Assembly: GCA_938010765.1 (NCBI GenBank)
Contig: CALLVX010000094.1
Span: 1 to 46,176, forward strand
Source: an uncultured Flavobacteriaceae bacterium
Lineage (GTDB): Bacteria > Bacteroidota > Bacteroidia > Flavobacteriales > Flavobacteriaceae
Direction: 5' to 3'
DNA length: 46,176 nt
In this document: positions 16,875-24,709 of the stretch, piece by piece
Position numbering within the stretch: the first letter of the stretch is position 1
How the letters are laid out: every line of letters starts with the position of its first letter
Position numbers and translations under genes: made by a program
Notes under the pieces: generated by a model
What the model was told of the DNA's origin: nothing
Databases searched by the model: none
What the model saw: the letters and a program-made list of their open reading frames with translations, nothing else

Positions 16875-18472
16875 ACTGCAATGACTCTTGTAATGCCTCC
16901 TGTTCCGCCTTCAACTTTTGGCGCGCCAACAAATAAATAAGCTCCTTTCAGGGGAACTTTTTCAAGGTTTGCGACCGCTTCCAATGCCCATTTACCGGCA
17001 CCTAAAACCATTTTATGGGTCTTGTATTCACTATCATAACCGGGGTCAAAGGAAATGACATCGACCCCAACACCCGAAATACTGCGCTCGCTGATGAGAA
17101 AGTTAGCGGCCTCTAGCGAAATACCAGGAAAGTGCTTTACATGGTTCTCATCCAACCCCAAATACTTGGCATCATGTAATAGCGCTTCCCATCCCGAATA
17201 CATCATCACACAAGCGTTTTCAGGAATCGTACCGTGGGTTGCCTCCCAAGCTCGTATGTCTTCGAGGGTCAATTCTAAATCAACATCTTTTTCAGCTTTC
17301 GAACTTATATCGATGACCACCATGGGAACGATCATATTCTTTACATCTAAATCTTCCAAGGCCATTCCGTCTGCTATGAAATGATTGGGAGCATCGATCT
17401 GGGTGCCAATATGTTCATGAATATTCCATTTGTTGGCCCCTACCCCAATATCTTTTATTTCGGCTATGGGCTCAGCGCTGAACGGAAAGGTAATACCCGG
17501 AACTGGGATGTAAGGAAATGAGCTGTTCAAAGTGTGCGTCAAATCTTGTATGTGCGTAATGGATATCAAGTTATATTCCCTTGTTTTGGGAAACCACTCA
17601 TCTACGCTTCTCTTTAAGAGGAAGTCACCCGTATACGTTGGATAAAGTTCCTTAAAAAGTATGATGGCATCCTCTTTGCTTCTCGTTCGTTTCATTAGGG
17701 GAACAAAACGGTTCAAATAGGCCAAATTCTCTTTGATGAGTTCTTTCCCGTCGGGTTTTCCATGCCCAGGGTAAATCATTACATTTTTAGTGCCGAACAA
17801 AGCATCTAGCAGATGCAATTGTGATTGCCAGTTTTGAATATTCGTTTCTTCCATCCCTGGCCCCAACCAAGGAAAAACCTTGTTTACAATAAGATCTCCT
17901 GCATAGAGCGAATGCTTCTTTTCATCAAAGAGAATAGCCGCCTGTCCCGATTCGCCTGGCTCTTTGAATACCATTACATTTAAAAAGTTCTTTTTATCAA
18001 GAAACAACTTATTGTGCCTGAGTACTTGCAGCTTGGTTTCATAATTGAAGCCTTGTGGGCTGCTCGCCGTTTTCGGTTTCATTTGAGGAACATCTTCCAT
18101 GAGTCCGTTTGCACTGGCATAGGAAGCGTACTGTACAATGTGGTCTTTTATCGCTTGAGTGGCCACATATACTTCCGGGTCACCATTTTGCCGTAAAATA
18201 TCGTGCAGGCCTTGAAAGTGGTCAGGGTGTCCATGGGTAATGAAAATGGTTTTAAGTTTCTTCCCCGTTTTCGCAACTGCGGTAGTGATGGCAGCAACCC
18301 CTTTCCCCGACCTCATAGCATCGATCAGGGTAAGGCCATTTTTACCTTCAATCAAGTACACGTTCTCGTCTGTAGCTCCTGTAATGGCAATGGGCTTTAA
18401 ATGATGCTGCGACCAACCGACACCTGGTAATACAAGTAGTGCGATTAAAAATAGCATGTTCTTTTTCATCAT
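16868..18472 (-). CDS. Exported metallo-beta-lactamase / cyclase (KynB-like) fusion
   Basis: 534 residues with a signal peptide (about 1-21). Residues about 25-270: metallo-beta-lactamase fold with the zinc motif HGHPDH (His80, His82, Asp84, His85), then GDLIVN and PGHGKPDG. Residues about 305-534: cyclase/kynurenine-formamidase family (PF04199), starting ITHIQDLTHTL, with the metal-motif region HIGTQIDAPNH (about 349-359). The usual motif is HxGTHxDxPxH, so one His ligand is Gln here. The substrate is unknown; both halves are hydrolases and the fusion predicts two linked hydrolyses in the periplasm. It lies 11 bases after a truncated haemoglobin gene and overlaps the broken DUF481 gene. Confidence 0.83.
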   Translation of the reverse strand: MMKKNMLFLIALLVLPGVGWSQHHLKPIAITGATDENVYLIEGKNGLTLIDAMRSGKGVAAITTAVAKTGKKLKTIFITHGHPDHFQGLHDILRQNGDPEVYVATQAIKDHIVQYASYASANGLMEDVPQMKPKTASSPQGFNYETKLQVLRHNKLFLDKKNFLNVMVFKEPGESGQAAILFDEKKHSLYAGDLIVNKVFPWLGPGMEETNIQNWQSQLHLLDALFGTKNVMIYPGHGKPDGKELIKENLAYLNRFVPLMKRTRSKEDAIILFKELYPTYTGDFLLKRSVDEWFPKTREYNLISITHIQDLTHTLNSSFPYIPVPGITFPFSAEPIAEIKDIGVGANKWNIHEHIGTQIDAPNHFIADGMALEDLDVKNMIVPMVVIDISSKAEKDVDLELTLEDIRAWEATHGTIPENACVMMYSGWEALLHDAKYLGLDENHVKHFPGISLEAANFLISERSISGVGVDVISFDPGYDSEYKTHKMVLGAGKWALEAVANLEKVPLKGAYLFVGAPKVEGGTGGITRVIAVW

Positions 18473-18483
18473 CTGTATCTTCG

Positions 18484-18954
18484 TTAATCTTCTATGTAGG
18501 GACCGCCAACTTCACCCCAGCCCCATTTGGGCATCGGTTCATCGGGAGTCATTTCAATTTCTTCGAGCTTTGAATTCAAGACCGCCAACCTTGTTCCCCA
18601 CTCAATGTAGGCAACAAAGGCCGATCGAAACTCCGGATCATCGGGAAGGTCAAGTTCATCGGCCGTTTCAATAAGTAGATAAACCCATTGTTTTCTGTGG
18701 GTTTCATTTAGGTGTTTTGACAAGTGTTTTTGAATCATTTTAAAATGGGTACCACCTTCTTCGGTGTACATTTTAGGACCACCAAAAACCTCTGCTATAA
18801 AGTGCGCCACATGCAATTGATGATCGGCAGACATGTGTTTAAATATGGGTTCTAATAGCGTATCCTTTAAAACCTTGTCATAAAATTTTGAGATGAGCGC
18901 TTCAAAAACGGGCATACCGCCTGCCCATTCGTATAAAGTGGGTGCTTTCTTCAT
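18484..18954 (-). CDS. Group II-type truncated haemoglobin
   Basis: 156 residues. LYEWAGGMPVFEALISKFYDKVLKD opens the 2-over-2 globin fold (quoted as family blocks YEWAGG and FEALISKFY); HFIAEVFGGPKMYTE is followed by HFKMIQKHL (proximal-His region) and HRKQWVYLLIETADELDLP. The family binds O2, NO or H2O2 in the cytoplasm. It is first in the operon with the MBL/cyclase fusion, divergent from an HxlR regulator 144 bases away. Regulation by that HxlR protein in response to a redox or electrophile signal is plausible but inferred. The C-terminal tail (MPKWGWGEVGGPYIED) is longer than in short globins. Confidence 0.86.
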   Translation of the reverse strand: MKKAPTLYEWAGGMPVFEALISKFYDKVLKDTLLEPIFKHMSADHQLHVAHFIAEVFGGPKMYTEEGGTHFKMIQKHLSKHLNETHRKQWVYLLIETADELDLPDDPEFRSAFVAYIEWGTRLAVLNSKLEEIEMTPDEPMPKWGWGEVGGPYIED

Positions 18955-19040
18955 TTGCGTTTTTTTTCGATTTGTATTTTTTTATATGGGTTCAAACTTA
19001 TATTTTTACCATCATTTTTGCAAGTACTAACATTTTGATA

Positions 19041-19082
19041 CAGTATAATTTATTATTTTAAAATTCTGATTTTCAGTATAAT
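19041..19082. promoter_or_regulatory. Repeated CAGTATAAT motif between haemoglobin and HxlR genes
   Basis: The divergent intergenic region holds CAGTATAAT twice in direct orientation (19041-19049 and 19074-19082), 33 bp apart, within 60 bases of the HxlR start. Likely operator of the HxlR regulator, by position only. Confidence 0.4.
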
Positions 19083-19098
19083 ACAAAAAATTAAAATT

Positions 19099-19464
19099 AT
19101 GTTAAAGAACAATGAGAACGTCGTAATTCAATTAAATGGCAAAACATACTTTTGTCCTGTAGAGGTTACCATGGATATCATTGGAGGCAAATGGACCGCC
19201 CCCATATTGTGGTACCTCATTGAAAATACCCGGCGATACAGTGAGTTAAAAAGGCTCCTGGTCACTATTTCCGAAAGAATGCTCATCAAAGAATTGAAAG
19301 CACTTGAAAAACACGGTCTCATCGAACGGAAAGCATATCCGGTGGTACCGCCCAAGGTGGAATATTCTTTATCGGAGGCCGGTAAATCGCTGATTCCCTT
19401 GGTACAACTCATTTCCCGTTGGGGAGAAGAATTCTCCAAGGAACATGGTAAATATGTGAAGTAA
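19099..19464 (+). CDS. HxlR-family transcriptional regulator
   Basis: 121 residues. Typical HxlR winged helix: the CPVEVTMDIIGGKWTAPILW block (Cys near residue 19), RRYSELKRLLVTISERMLIKEL recognition region, LEKHGLIERKAYPVVPPKVEYSLSE wing (quoted in parts: LIERKAYP and VEYSLSEAG). The conserved Cys is the redox/electrophile sensor in relatives such as HypR and QorR. Divergent from the haemoglobin operon, the usual layout for a local repressor or activator. Confidence 0.9.
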   Translation: MLKNNENVVIQLNGKTYFCPVEVTMDIIGGKWTAPILWYLIENTRRYSELKRLLVTISERMLIKELKALEKHGLIERKAYPVVPPKVEYSLSEAGKSLIPLVQLISRWGEEFSKEHGKYVK

Positions 19465-19516
19465 TCCTTCATTTTGCCTTGCAGGTATTTTTCGATTCGC
19501 CATACGGCATGAACCA

Positions 19517-19595
19517 AATTGCCGTAACCAATTGGTATGAAGTGAATGAAAATCGGTTTCTTTTGGTGCTACAAGTTCGAATCTTAGTGGCAACT
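19517..19595 (+). pseudogene. Decayed tRNA-like sequence (tRNA-Phe GAA-like)
   Basis: AATTGCC (19517-19523) pairs with GGCAACT (19589-19595) in six of seven positions like an acceptor stem. A loop ATGAAAA with U33 and a GAA anticodon and a T-loop AAGTTCGAATCTT are in the right order, followed by ACA. The D-stem and T-stem have lost pairs and there is one extra base, so it should not be functional. It may be the scar of an integrated element. The rest of 19465-19860 shows no gene. Confidence 0.45.
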
Positions 19596-19860
19596 ACAAT
19601 CGTCAATATCCCATCGCTACATCCCTCCAATCTGTTTGATTTCATACTAATAACAACGCTCCCAAAAAGTCTATCTGTTTAGGAAGTACCTAGTTAGTCA
19701 AATATTCGGGAAAAGTTGTTTACTATTATAAGGGTAGACACAAATTTGTAAAATGAATTGCTTGGATACAAAGAATGGGCGAGCTATCGGCCCGCTCTTA
19801 ACTTTTAGATTATGTCACGTATCACCTCCTTGAAGATTGGGAAAGCAAGGCGTCTTCTTA

Positions 19861-20778
19861 TCACTTGCTGCCGCGCGACTTTCGTTTTTTAAGTTTGTTT
19901 TTCAAATGAAAAACATAGGTGGCATTAAAGCCAAAATTGAGATTGGGGTTTCGAAAATTAAAGTTGTTCCTAGTTTGTGCAATAAAGGCATCTTCCACCA
20001 TATTTACGGCATTGGTCAGCATAAATTGCAGCATAATATCCCCCAGTTCCCAATTGGCACCAATGGCAAAGGTATCAAAGGTCTCGAACGATTCGATCGG
20101 GTTAAAGGTATGATAGTACTCCGATACCAAGCTTAAATGCCCCCCAAGCTTGTAGCGCGCTCCCAACCCTACCGCAAAGAAGTTTTTAGGGTCATCCTCG
20201 GCCAATGCCAAGGTTTTATGTATATAGGTGGGTGAAACTTGTAAGGAGAAGTCTTTTGACACCTTCTTTGACAATAATAGTTGCGAAGTAAAGGCGGCCC
20301 TCTCTGAAAAGTCGTCTGCAATAGCTTCACTTGCTATGGGGCTGCTGTTATAACTCATATTCTGAAAAAGCGTCATGCTAAACGGGCGTCCCTTTTCTCC
20401 GGCATGTTGTAGCATTCGATACTTCAGATGTGCATCAAAAAGACCATCAAAGGTGGTTGCCCCGGCACCCAAGGTGAGCTTATCTGTAATACCGTATTCA
20501 AGGGCTATGCGGCTGCTCATCCTATCTACCACAAAGCTTTGGCTTCTTTCGGCCGGCGTATTCCAAAATCGATTCGCAACAAACAGTTCTAAAATTCCCT
20601 TGCCCCGAACTTCAGTGGAGTGCCCTACAGTGATTCGCGTCATCTTAAATGTCGCCGGTATAAACGGCACTTCATTTTGCTCTTCAGATTCTAAAATTCC
20701 CAATAGGTCTTGTGAAAATGAGGAATGCACCGTGGTCAGCAATACGAATGCCAACGTAAAAATCGTCTTAGTCTTCAT
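19861..20778 (-). CDS. DUF5777-family beta-barrel protein (cassette 2)
   Basis: About 305 residues from the Met at 20778 (signal peptide MKTKTIFTLAFVLLTTVHSSFSQ, about 1-22; an in-frame Met at 20793 is less likely). The mature part follows the DUF5777 pattern: FKMTRITVGHSTEVRGKG, ALEYGITDKLTLGAG, SQLLLSKKVSKDFSLQVSPT, VGLGARYKLGGHLSLVSEYYH. Predicted outer-membrane barrel. It is the most diverged of the three paralogues (no FFGLD, no ETGGHVFQL) and ends in a Lys/Arg-rich tail (LKKRKSRGSK). Last gene of the OB-YceI-DUF5777 operon; its start overlaps the YceI end by 11 bases. This cassette has no cytochrome. Confidence 0.8.
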   Translation of the reverse strand: MKTKTIFTLAFVLLTTVHSSFSQDLLGILESEEQNEVPFIPATFKMTRITVGHSTEVRGKGILELFVANRFWNTPAERSQSFVVDRMSSRIALEYGITDKLTLGAGATTFDGLFDAHLKYRMLQHAGEKGRPFSMTLFQNMSYNSSPIASEAIADDFSERAAFTSQLLLSKKVSKDFSLQVSPTYIHKTLALAEDDPKNFFAVGLGARYKLGGHLSLVSEYYHTFNPIESFETFDTFAIGANWELGDIMLQFMLTNAVNMVEDAFIAQTRNNFNFRNPNLNFGFNATYVFHLKNKLKKRKSRGSK

Positions 20779-21316
20779 AGGGCTCGTATTCAAATCTAAA
20801 ATCTATTGAAATGCTCTTGGCTATGTTTCCGGCGAGTAAGGGCGGAATGTTGATATCGTAGTCTTTTACCAGTGTTTCAAAATTACCAGAAACTACGTAT
20901 CCATTCGAATCATTGGTTATTTTCACCTTAATTTCCAACTGCTTTGATACGCCGTGCATGGTAAAAAGTCCTTTTGCCATACGGGTCTGTTCTCCCTGGG
21001 CCGCAGGATCAAAATCAACAAGCACCCCTTCAAAAACCGCTTTCGGATAAATGTCAGACTCTATATAACTCTCGTTGAAATGCTCTCTCATCAATGCCTT
21101 TTCAAAAATAAAGGCATTCATAAGCATGCTTACGGCAATTTCGCCTTTAGATAGGTCGATCACACTGAGTACTTGGTTGTTTTCGGCCTTGATATCTTCT
21201 ACCGATGTATGCGAAAAAAAAGACACCTTCCCCTGACGGGCAATCACCTTCTCGTTCGAATCAGCATCCGAAATACTTAAAAAAGCTATTAAAAAAACAG
21301 CTAATATTCTTACCAT
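20768..21316 (-). CDS. YceI-family periplasmic protein (cassette 2)
   Basis: 182 residues with a short signal (VRILAVFLIAFLSISDADS). Contains VSFFSHTSVEDIKAENNQ, the FIFEKALMREHFNESYIES block, YPKAVFEGVLVDFDP and FTMHGVSKQLEIKVKI, all shared with YceI proteins in cassettes 1 and 3. Lipocalin-like periplasmic ligand carrier. It starts 1 base after the OB-fold gene and overlaps the barrel gene, so the three are coupled. Confidence 0.87.
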   Translation of the reverse strand: MVRILAVFLIAFLSISDADSNEKVIARQGKVSFFSHTSVEDIKAENNQVLSVIDLSKGEIAVSMLMNAFIFEKALMREHFNESYIESDIYPKAVFEGVLVDFDPAAQGEQTRMAKGLFTMHGVSKQLEIKVKITNDSNGYVVSGNFETLVKDYDINIPPLLAGNIAKSISIDFRFEYEPYED

Positions 21317-21317
21317 T

Positions 21318-21728
21318 CTAATCGGTCTTGATCACTACACAATTCAACATAATAACGTCTTTTAAAATCCCCTTTAAAAGCCCTTTTACTAAAATCGAAT
21401 CTCCGCTTTTTACGGCTTTTGTTGTGTTTATTTGGTTGGTATTCATATCACATATCACATAGGTCTCGCCTACTGCATTTCCCTTTAGCAAAATGGTATA
21501 TCGGTCGTTCACATTGTTAATTTCATGAACAGTCCCCTTTACCGCAATGACAGGTTCGCCATCAATTGTCTTGCTTGCACTGGATTCCGAAATCAATTGC
21601 TCCACTGTATATACCTTCGTTGCCGGCACCGCTGTAAGATCACCATTTAATGGATCATTACAAGCTAAAAAGCACAGCATCGCAATCGTAAAAACCAGTG
21701 CATAGGAAAATCTGGCGCTCCTTCTCAT
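21318..21728 (-). CDS. OB-fold (tRNA_anti-like) lipoprotein (cassette 2)
   Basis: 136 residues. Signal with lipobox CFLAC (Cys about 23), so it is lipid-anchored, unlike the membrane-anchored paralogues. The mature domain keeps the OB pattern: VEQLISES, VIAVKGTVHEINNVND, TILLKGN, YVICDMN, KSGDSILVKGLLKGILKDVIMLNCVVI. Here it is the first gene of the operon, whereas OB is third in cassettes 1 and 3. No AGGGAA or TAATAAGTGG box is seen in the 117 bases upstream, so this cassette is probably regulated differently. Confidence 0.78.
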   Translation of the reverse strand: MRRSARFSYALVFTIAMLCFLACNDPLNGDLTAVPATKVYTVEQLISESSASKTIDGEPVIAVKGTVHEINNVNDRYTILLKGNAVGETYVICDMNTNQINTTKAVKSGDSILVKGLLKGILKDVIMLNCVVIKTD

Positions 21729-21803
21729 ATTCCTATCTTTAAAAAGTAGTCAAAACTAATGTTTATGTCGGACTTTTTATAGCCCAAAAATTTAAATAAT
21801 AAC

Positions 21804-21821
21804 CCCCAAGAGCACTTGGGG
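21804..21821 (-). terminator. Terminator hairpin after the cupredoxin gene
   Basis: CCCCAAG-AGCA-CTTGGGG perfect 7-bp stem, followed on the minus strand by GTTATTATTT. It separates the cupredoxin gene from cassette 2. Confidence 0.7.
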
Positions 21822-21845
21822 ATTATTTTATTGAGAAACAGCAAA

Positions 21846-23384
21846 TTAATCACTGATCGAAAAAGTTCCCGTCATACTCCCATGAAATTCGCAATTGTAA
21901 AAAAGCGTATCGGGTGCATCGGCAGGAACTGTAAAGCTAATTGTGCCGGTCGAAGCGCCATTATTTGCTACACCCTCGTCAAAGGCATTTCCGGTACCTG
22001 TTCCCTGTACCGATTTAATGATAAAAGGATGTCCCGGGGTATTCACAACAAATTCATAGGTGTTACCTCTTCGCAGATTAAAGTTTGGGTTTTCATCACC
22101 TGCAAAGCCTTTCCCACCGAAAACATAGGAAACGGCACCGTTGTTACCAACATCAAAAGAAGTGGTCTCCGCTGCAGCTACAATTCGAATTCTACCGGTC
22201 ATAGAACCGTGAAACTCACAGTTGTAAAACAAGACATCGGGCGCATCTTCGGGTACGGTAAAAACCAATGTCCCACTCGATGCCCCATTATTGGTGACCC
22301 CATCATCAAAGGCATCTCCTGTTCCTGTACCCTGTACCGATTTTATAATAAAAGGGTGCCCTGGTGTGTCAATTACAAATTCATAGGTGCTGCCCCTTGT
22401 CAATTCAAGTGCCGGATTTTCCAAGCTGTTAAAATCAAACAGATAGGCCGAAGCGCCAACATTTGAAACGGCGAATGTTTTTTCAACAATTGGCGCGGTA
22501 TCTTCTGGTTCGGGCGCATTTTCAGTATCGGGATTCAGAATGGGCCATACACCGGCTACCGGGAATCCTACCCCAAAATTGTCTCCCCTGTTCTCATCGC
22601 CACCAAATGTATATAGCGGCCACCCTTTGTAGGTTAATTGTGATTCCCCAAAAATAGCGATCGCCCCAAAATCATCCTTATTTAAAATACTGGGTATATT
22701 TTGTAATTCCGTATGGAAAATAGGCCACACCCCATTATTTGAAAAATCTTCGTTCGTAAAATTATTGGTCGCGCTTTTATCATTAATGAAATGATACAGG
22801 GTGTTCCCATTCGTATCGGTCATATACACCGTCTCTTCGTCGCCCGCTTCGAACGCACTATTAAGATTCGTTTCGTTCCCGTCAGAATCCCTACCTACAA
22901 GCTGCGCTTTTGCAACCATTACCGAATAGTCTGGTTTGGCTACAAACCAAACACCGCCCGCCGCATCGCCATTGATCTGGCCCGCCTCGGCATCGCTAGA
23001 AAAGAGGTACAAGGGCCATCCCTTATAAGCCAGCTGTTCGCCCCCATCGGTTCTGGTTATGGTACTGAAGTCGTTTGCATCCAGGCCATCATCAAAACTC
23101 AATTCACTTGGATTAAAAGCGGGCCAAGTTGTAATACAACCATCTACGCAATTAGAATCTCCCTTACTGTCGGGAGCAAAAAAATACAGGCTAAACCCTT
23201 CTGCATTGGTAAGCACTGATCCAAAGGTGGCATCAGTGGCCAACCTCACCGAATTCTGAACATCTACAGGATCATCGGTTCCCTCCTCCTCGGGTACCGG
23301 TTGTGGGTCATTACCATAACTATCATCTGAACTACAACTGATCGCAAAGAAGGCGACCATGACTACTAAAAATACTTTTTTCAT
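21846..23384 (-). CDS. Lipoprotein with two PF03640 repeats and two cupredoxin domains
   Basis: 512 residues. Lipobox ISC (about Cys17) and an acidic linker. Residues about 45-280 hold two copies of the 'secreted repeat of unknown function' (PF03640/COG4315): GFSLYFFAPD..CVDGCITTWPAF..YKGWPLYLF, then a second with NTLYHFIND..GVWPIFHTE..YKGWPLYTF. Residues about 298-400 and 406-512 are two near-identical cupredoxin-like domains, each with PGHPF and YNCEFHGSM, giving the His, Cys, His and Met of a type-1 copper site. This predicts an extracytoplasmic copper electron carrier. It is a single gene between cassettes 2 and 3, with an upstream AGGGAA repeat matching that of the cytochrome operon, so redox partnership with those proteins is likely. 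Confidence 0.85.
   Translation of the reverse strand: MKKVFLVVMVAFFAISCSSDDSYGNDPQPVPEEEGTDDPVDVQNSVRLATDATFGSVLTNAEGFSLYFFAPDSKGDSNCVDGCITTWPAFNPSELSFDDGLDANDFSTITRTDGGEQLAYKGWPLYLFSSDAEAGQINGDAAGGVWFVAKPDYSVMVAKAQLVGRDSDGNETNLNSAFEAGDEETVYMTDTNGNTLYHFINDKSATNNFTNEDFSNNGVWPIFHTELQNIPSILNKDDFGAIAIFGESQLTYKGWPLYTFGGDENRGDNFGVGFPVAGVWPILNPDTENAPEPEDTAPIVEKTFAVSNVGASAYLFDFNSLENPALELTRGSTYEFVIDTPGHPFIIKSVQGTGTGDAFDDGVTNNGASSGTLVFTVPEDAPDVLFYNCEFHGSMTGRIRIVAAAETTSFDVGNNGAVSYVFGGKGFAGDENPNFNLRRGNTYEFVVNTPGHPFIIKSVQGTGTGNAFDEGVANNGASTGTISFTVPADAPDTLFYNCEFHGSMTGTFSISD
21850..22475 (-). repeat. Tandem duplication of the cupredoxin-coding segment
   Basis: Two consecutive segments of about 310 bases (about 21850-22160 and 22165-22475) encode nearly the same domain. 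The GHPFIIKSVQGTGTG and FYNCEFHGSMTG stretches are identical and synonymous differences are present, so the duplication is recent but not brand new. Confidence 0.75.
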
Positions 23385-23470
23385 TTTATTATTATTTTAG
23401 ATTTATTAATTTATTTATGATGCCAAAGAAACCCATGAACCAAGGTGTTTAAAGACAAAACCTACGTGAA

Positions 23471-23496
23471 AGGGAATATTCGGCTTTAAAAGGGAA
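23471..23496 (-). promoter_or_regulatory. AGGGAA direct repeats, 20-bp period (upstream of cupredoxin gene)
   Basis: AGGGAA at 23471-23476 and 23491-23496 (TTCCCT on the coding strand), inside GTGAAAGGGAA...GGCTTTAAAAGGGAAT. It starts 87 bp upstream of the cupredoxin ATG. The same double box, with the same period and almost the same distance, precedes the cytochrome c operon. A pair of direct repeats about two helical turns apart is what LytTR regulators bind. Confidence 0.6.
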
Positions 23497-23544
23497 TCGA
23501 CTTTCGGAAAACCGCCCCAATCGCAACACCGGGGGTTGAAAGAA

Positions 23545-23569
23545 AAAGGCCTTCAAACCGAAGGCCTTT
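23545..23569 (-). terminator. Terminator of cassette 3
   Basis: Perfect 10-bp stem AAAGGCCTTC / GAAGGCCTTT with a 5-base loop and a T-run on the minus strand (TTTTTCTTTC), 15 bases after the HMA gene stop. Confidence 0.85.
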
Positions 23570-23583
23570 AAAAACCACCTAAC

Positions 23584-23844
23584 TTAACACAAACACACTT
23601 TCGTTTTTAGGAGCATATCCCGATTAATTCGTTCCCCCGTTTCAGGATATCCCATCTCGGTCAAGGCGTTGAGTACATCAGACAGTTCATTGGCCCTTAA
23701 AAAATTAAAAACGACTAACGACTCTTGCGGATATAGCTGCACATTAGAGACATCCCTTATTTTTGTCAACTTCTTTTGTATGACACTTTTGCAGCTTTCG
23801 CAAAAGTTGTTTTGAACCTGAATTCTTGCAATTTGATGTTTCAT
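23584..23844 (-). CDS. Small HMA-like metal-binding protein
   Basis: 86 residues from the Met at 23844 (the longer frame overlaps the barrel gene and looks non-coding). An HMA-like beta-alpha-beta fold: IARIQVQNNFCESCKSVIQK with CxxC at 15-18, and a second half NALTEMGYPETG. The protein ends in a CxC (Cys84, Cys86), which could add a metal ligand. No signal peptide, so it is probably cytoplasmic. It lies 10 bases after the DUF5777 gene as the last cistron of cassette 3. A metallochaperone or metal sensor role is inferred, for example copper handling tied to the cupredoxin and cytochrome proteins. Confidence 0.75.
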   Translation of the reverse strand: MKHQIARIQVQNNFCESCKSVIQKKLTKIRDVSNVQLYPQESLVVFNFLRANELSDVLNALTEMGYPETGERINRDMLLKTKVCLC

Positions 23845-23854
23845 TTGTATCGTT

Positions 23855-24709
23855 TTAGTTGAAAACTCTAGAAAGATTAAAGCCAAAGAAGAAATCACCA
23901 CTGCCCCAGTCACCGGTTCCCTGTCCTAAAAAGCCATTCGTATTCATTGGCTGGGCATTGGTAAAATGCAACTGAAAAACATGGCCACCGGTTTCAATAT
24001 CGATCCCCACCGAAAGGGGATTCTTAAATGGTGAACTTGATGCCCTATTCATATGAAGACCATAATCAAAGTTGATCGAAAACCTTTTGGTCAACTTATG
24101 TCTTCCTCCAAATCCCAGTACGTATTGAGAATTTTCCTGTTCGGCTACCGACACTAGGTTGTCATGAAAAAAGGTGGGCATCAATTGTAGTGAAAAATTC
24201 TTATTGAATCTTTTTGAAATTAACAACTGTACCGTATACCCCAGCCGGTTTTCAAAGCTTAGGCCCGGTAAGACATCATCATCCAAAGCGGTATTCAACA
24301 GTATGTTGTTCGAACTCACGATTGTAAAAGGAAAGCCATTCGCCTTTTCTCTTACCAATCGTACCTTCAAGGATGATTCATAGATCTTTTGAAACGAGCT
24401 TCTAGAAAGACCGATATTGATTCCGTCTGAAATCGCATACAGAAAGTTCAACCGCGTAACGGCCTGATCCAATCCGAAAAAGTCTTCGATACCTGTTTTT
24501 ACTGAACCAAACCGATGCGAAACCACGAAGTATAGTTCGCCTTTGGAGACCATTTTCGTAGATTCAAAGTTTACGATCTTCAATCCTTTGAACGCCGCAC
24601 TTTTGAAAGTGTTCGTTGGGACCGAATCAAAACCTGACAGCAAATCTTCTTGGGCATGCCCCACACTTATTACCAATAGGCACGCGATGAGTGATAGTTT
24701 TAGTTGCAT
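23855..24709 (-). CDS. DUF5777-family beta-barrel protein (cassette 3)
   Basis: 284 residues with signal peptide MQLKLSLIACLLVISVGHAQ. Mature part: FKGLKIVNFESTKMVSKGELYF, DFFGLDQAVTRLNFLYAISDG, VQLLISKRFNKNFSLQLMPT, LGFGGRHKLTKRFSINFDYG, and ETGGHVFQLHFTNAQPMNTNGFLGQG (quoted as ETGGHVFQLHFTNA). Predicted outer-membrane barrel of the DUF5777 family, ending in a Phe-Asn. It shares DFFGLD and ETGGHVFQL with cassette 1. It starts right after the OB gene stop, with no gap. Confidence 0.82.
   Translation of the reverse strand: MQLKLSLIACLLVISVGHAQEDLLSGFDSVPTNTFKSAAFKGLKIVNFESTKMVSKGELYFVVSHRFGSVKTGIEDFFGLDQAVTRLNFLYAISDGINIGLSRSSFQKIYESSLKVRLVREKANGFPFTIVSSNNILLNTALDDDVLPGLSFENRLGYTVQLLISKRFNKNFSLQLMPTFFHDNLVSVAEQENSQYVLGFGGRHKLTKRFSINFDYGLHMNRASSSPFKNPLSVGIDIETGGHVFQLHFTNAQPMNTNGFLGQGTGDWGSGDFFFGFNLSRVFN

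Noticed and set aside
19479-19682. 67-codon plus-strand frame after the HxlR gene
   Set aside because: It runs through the tRNA-like relic and has no coding features.
22463-23259. Plus-strand frames opposite the cupredoxin gene
   Set aside because: They are antisense shadows of a protein with clear PF03640 and copper motifs on the minus strand.
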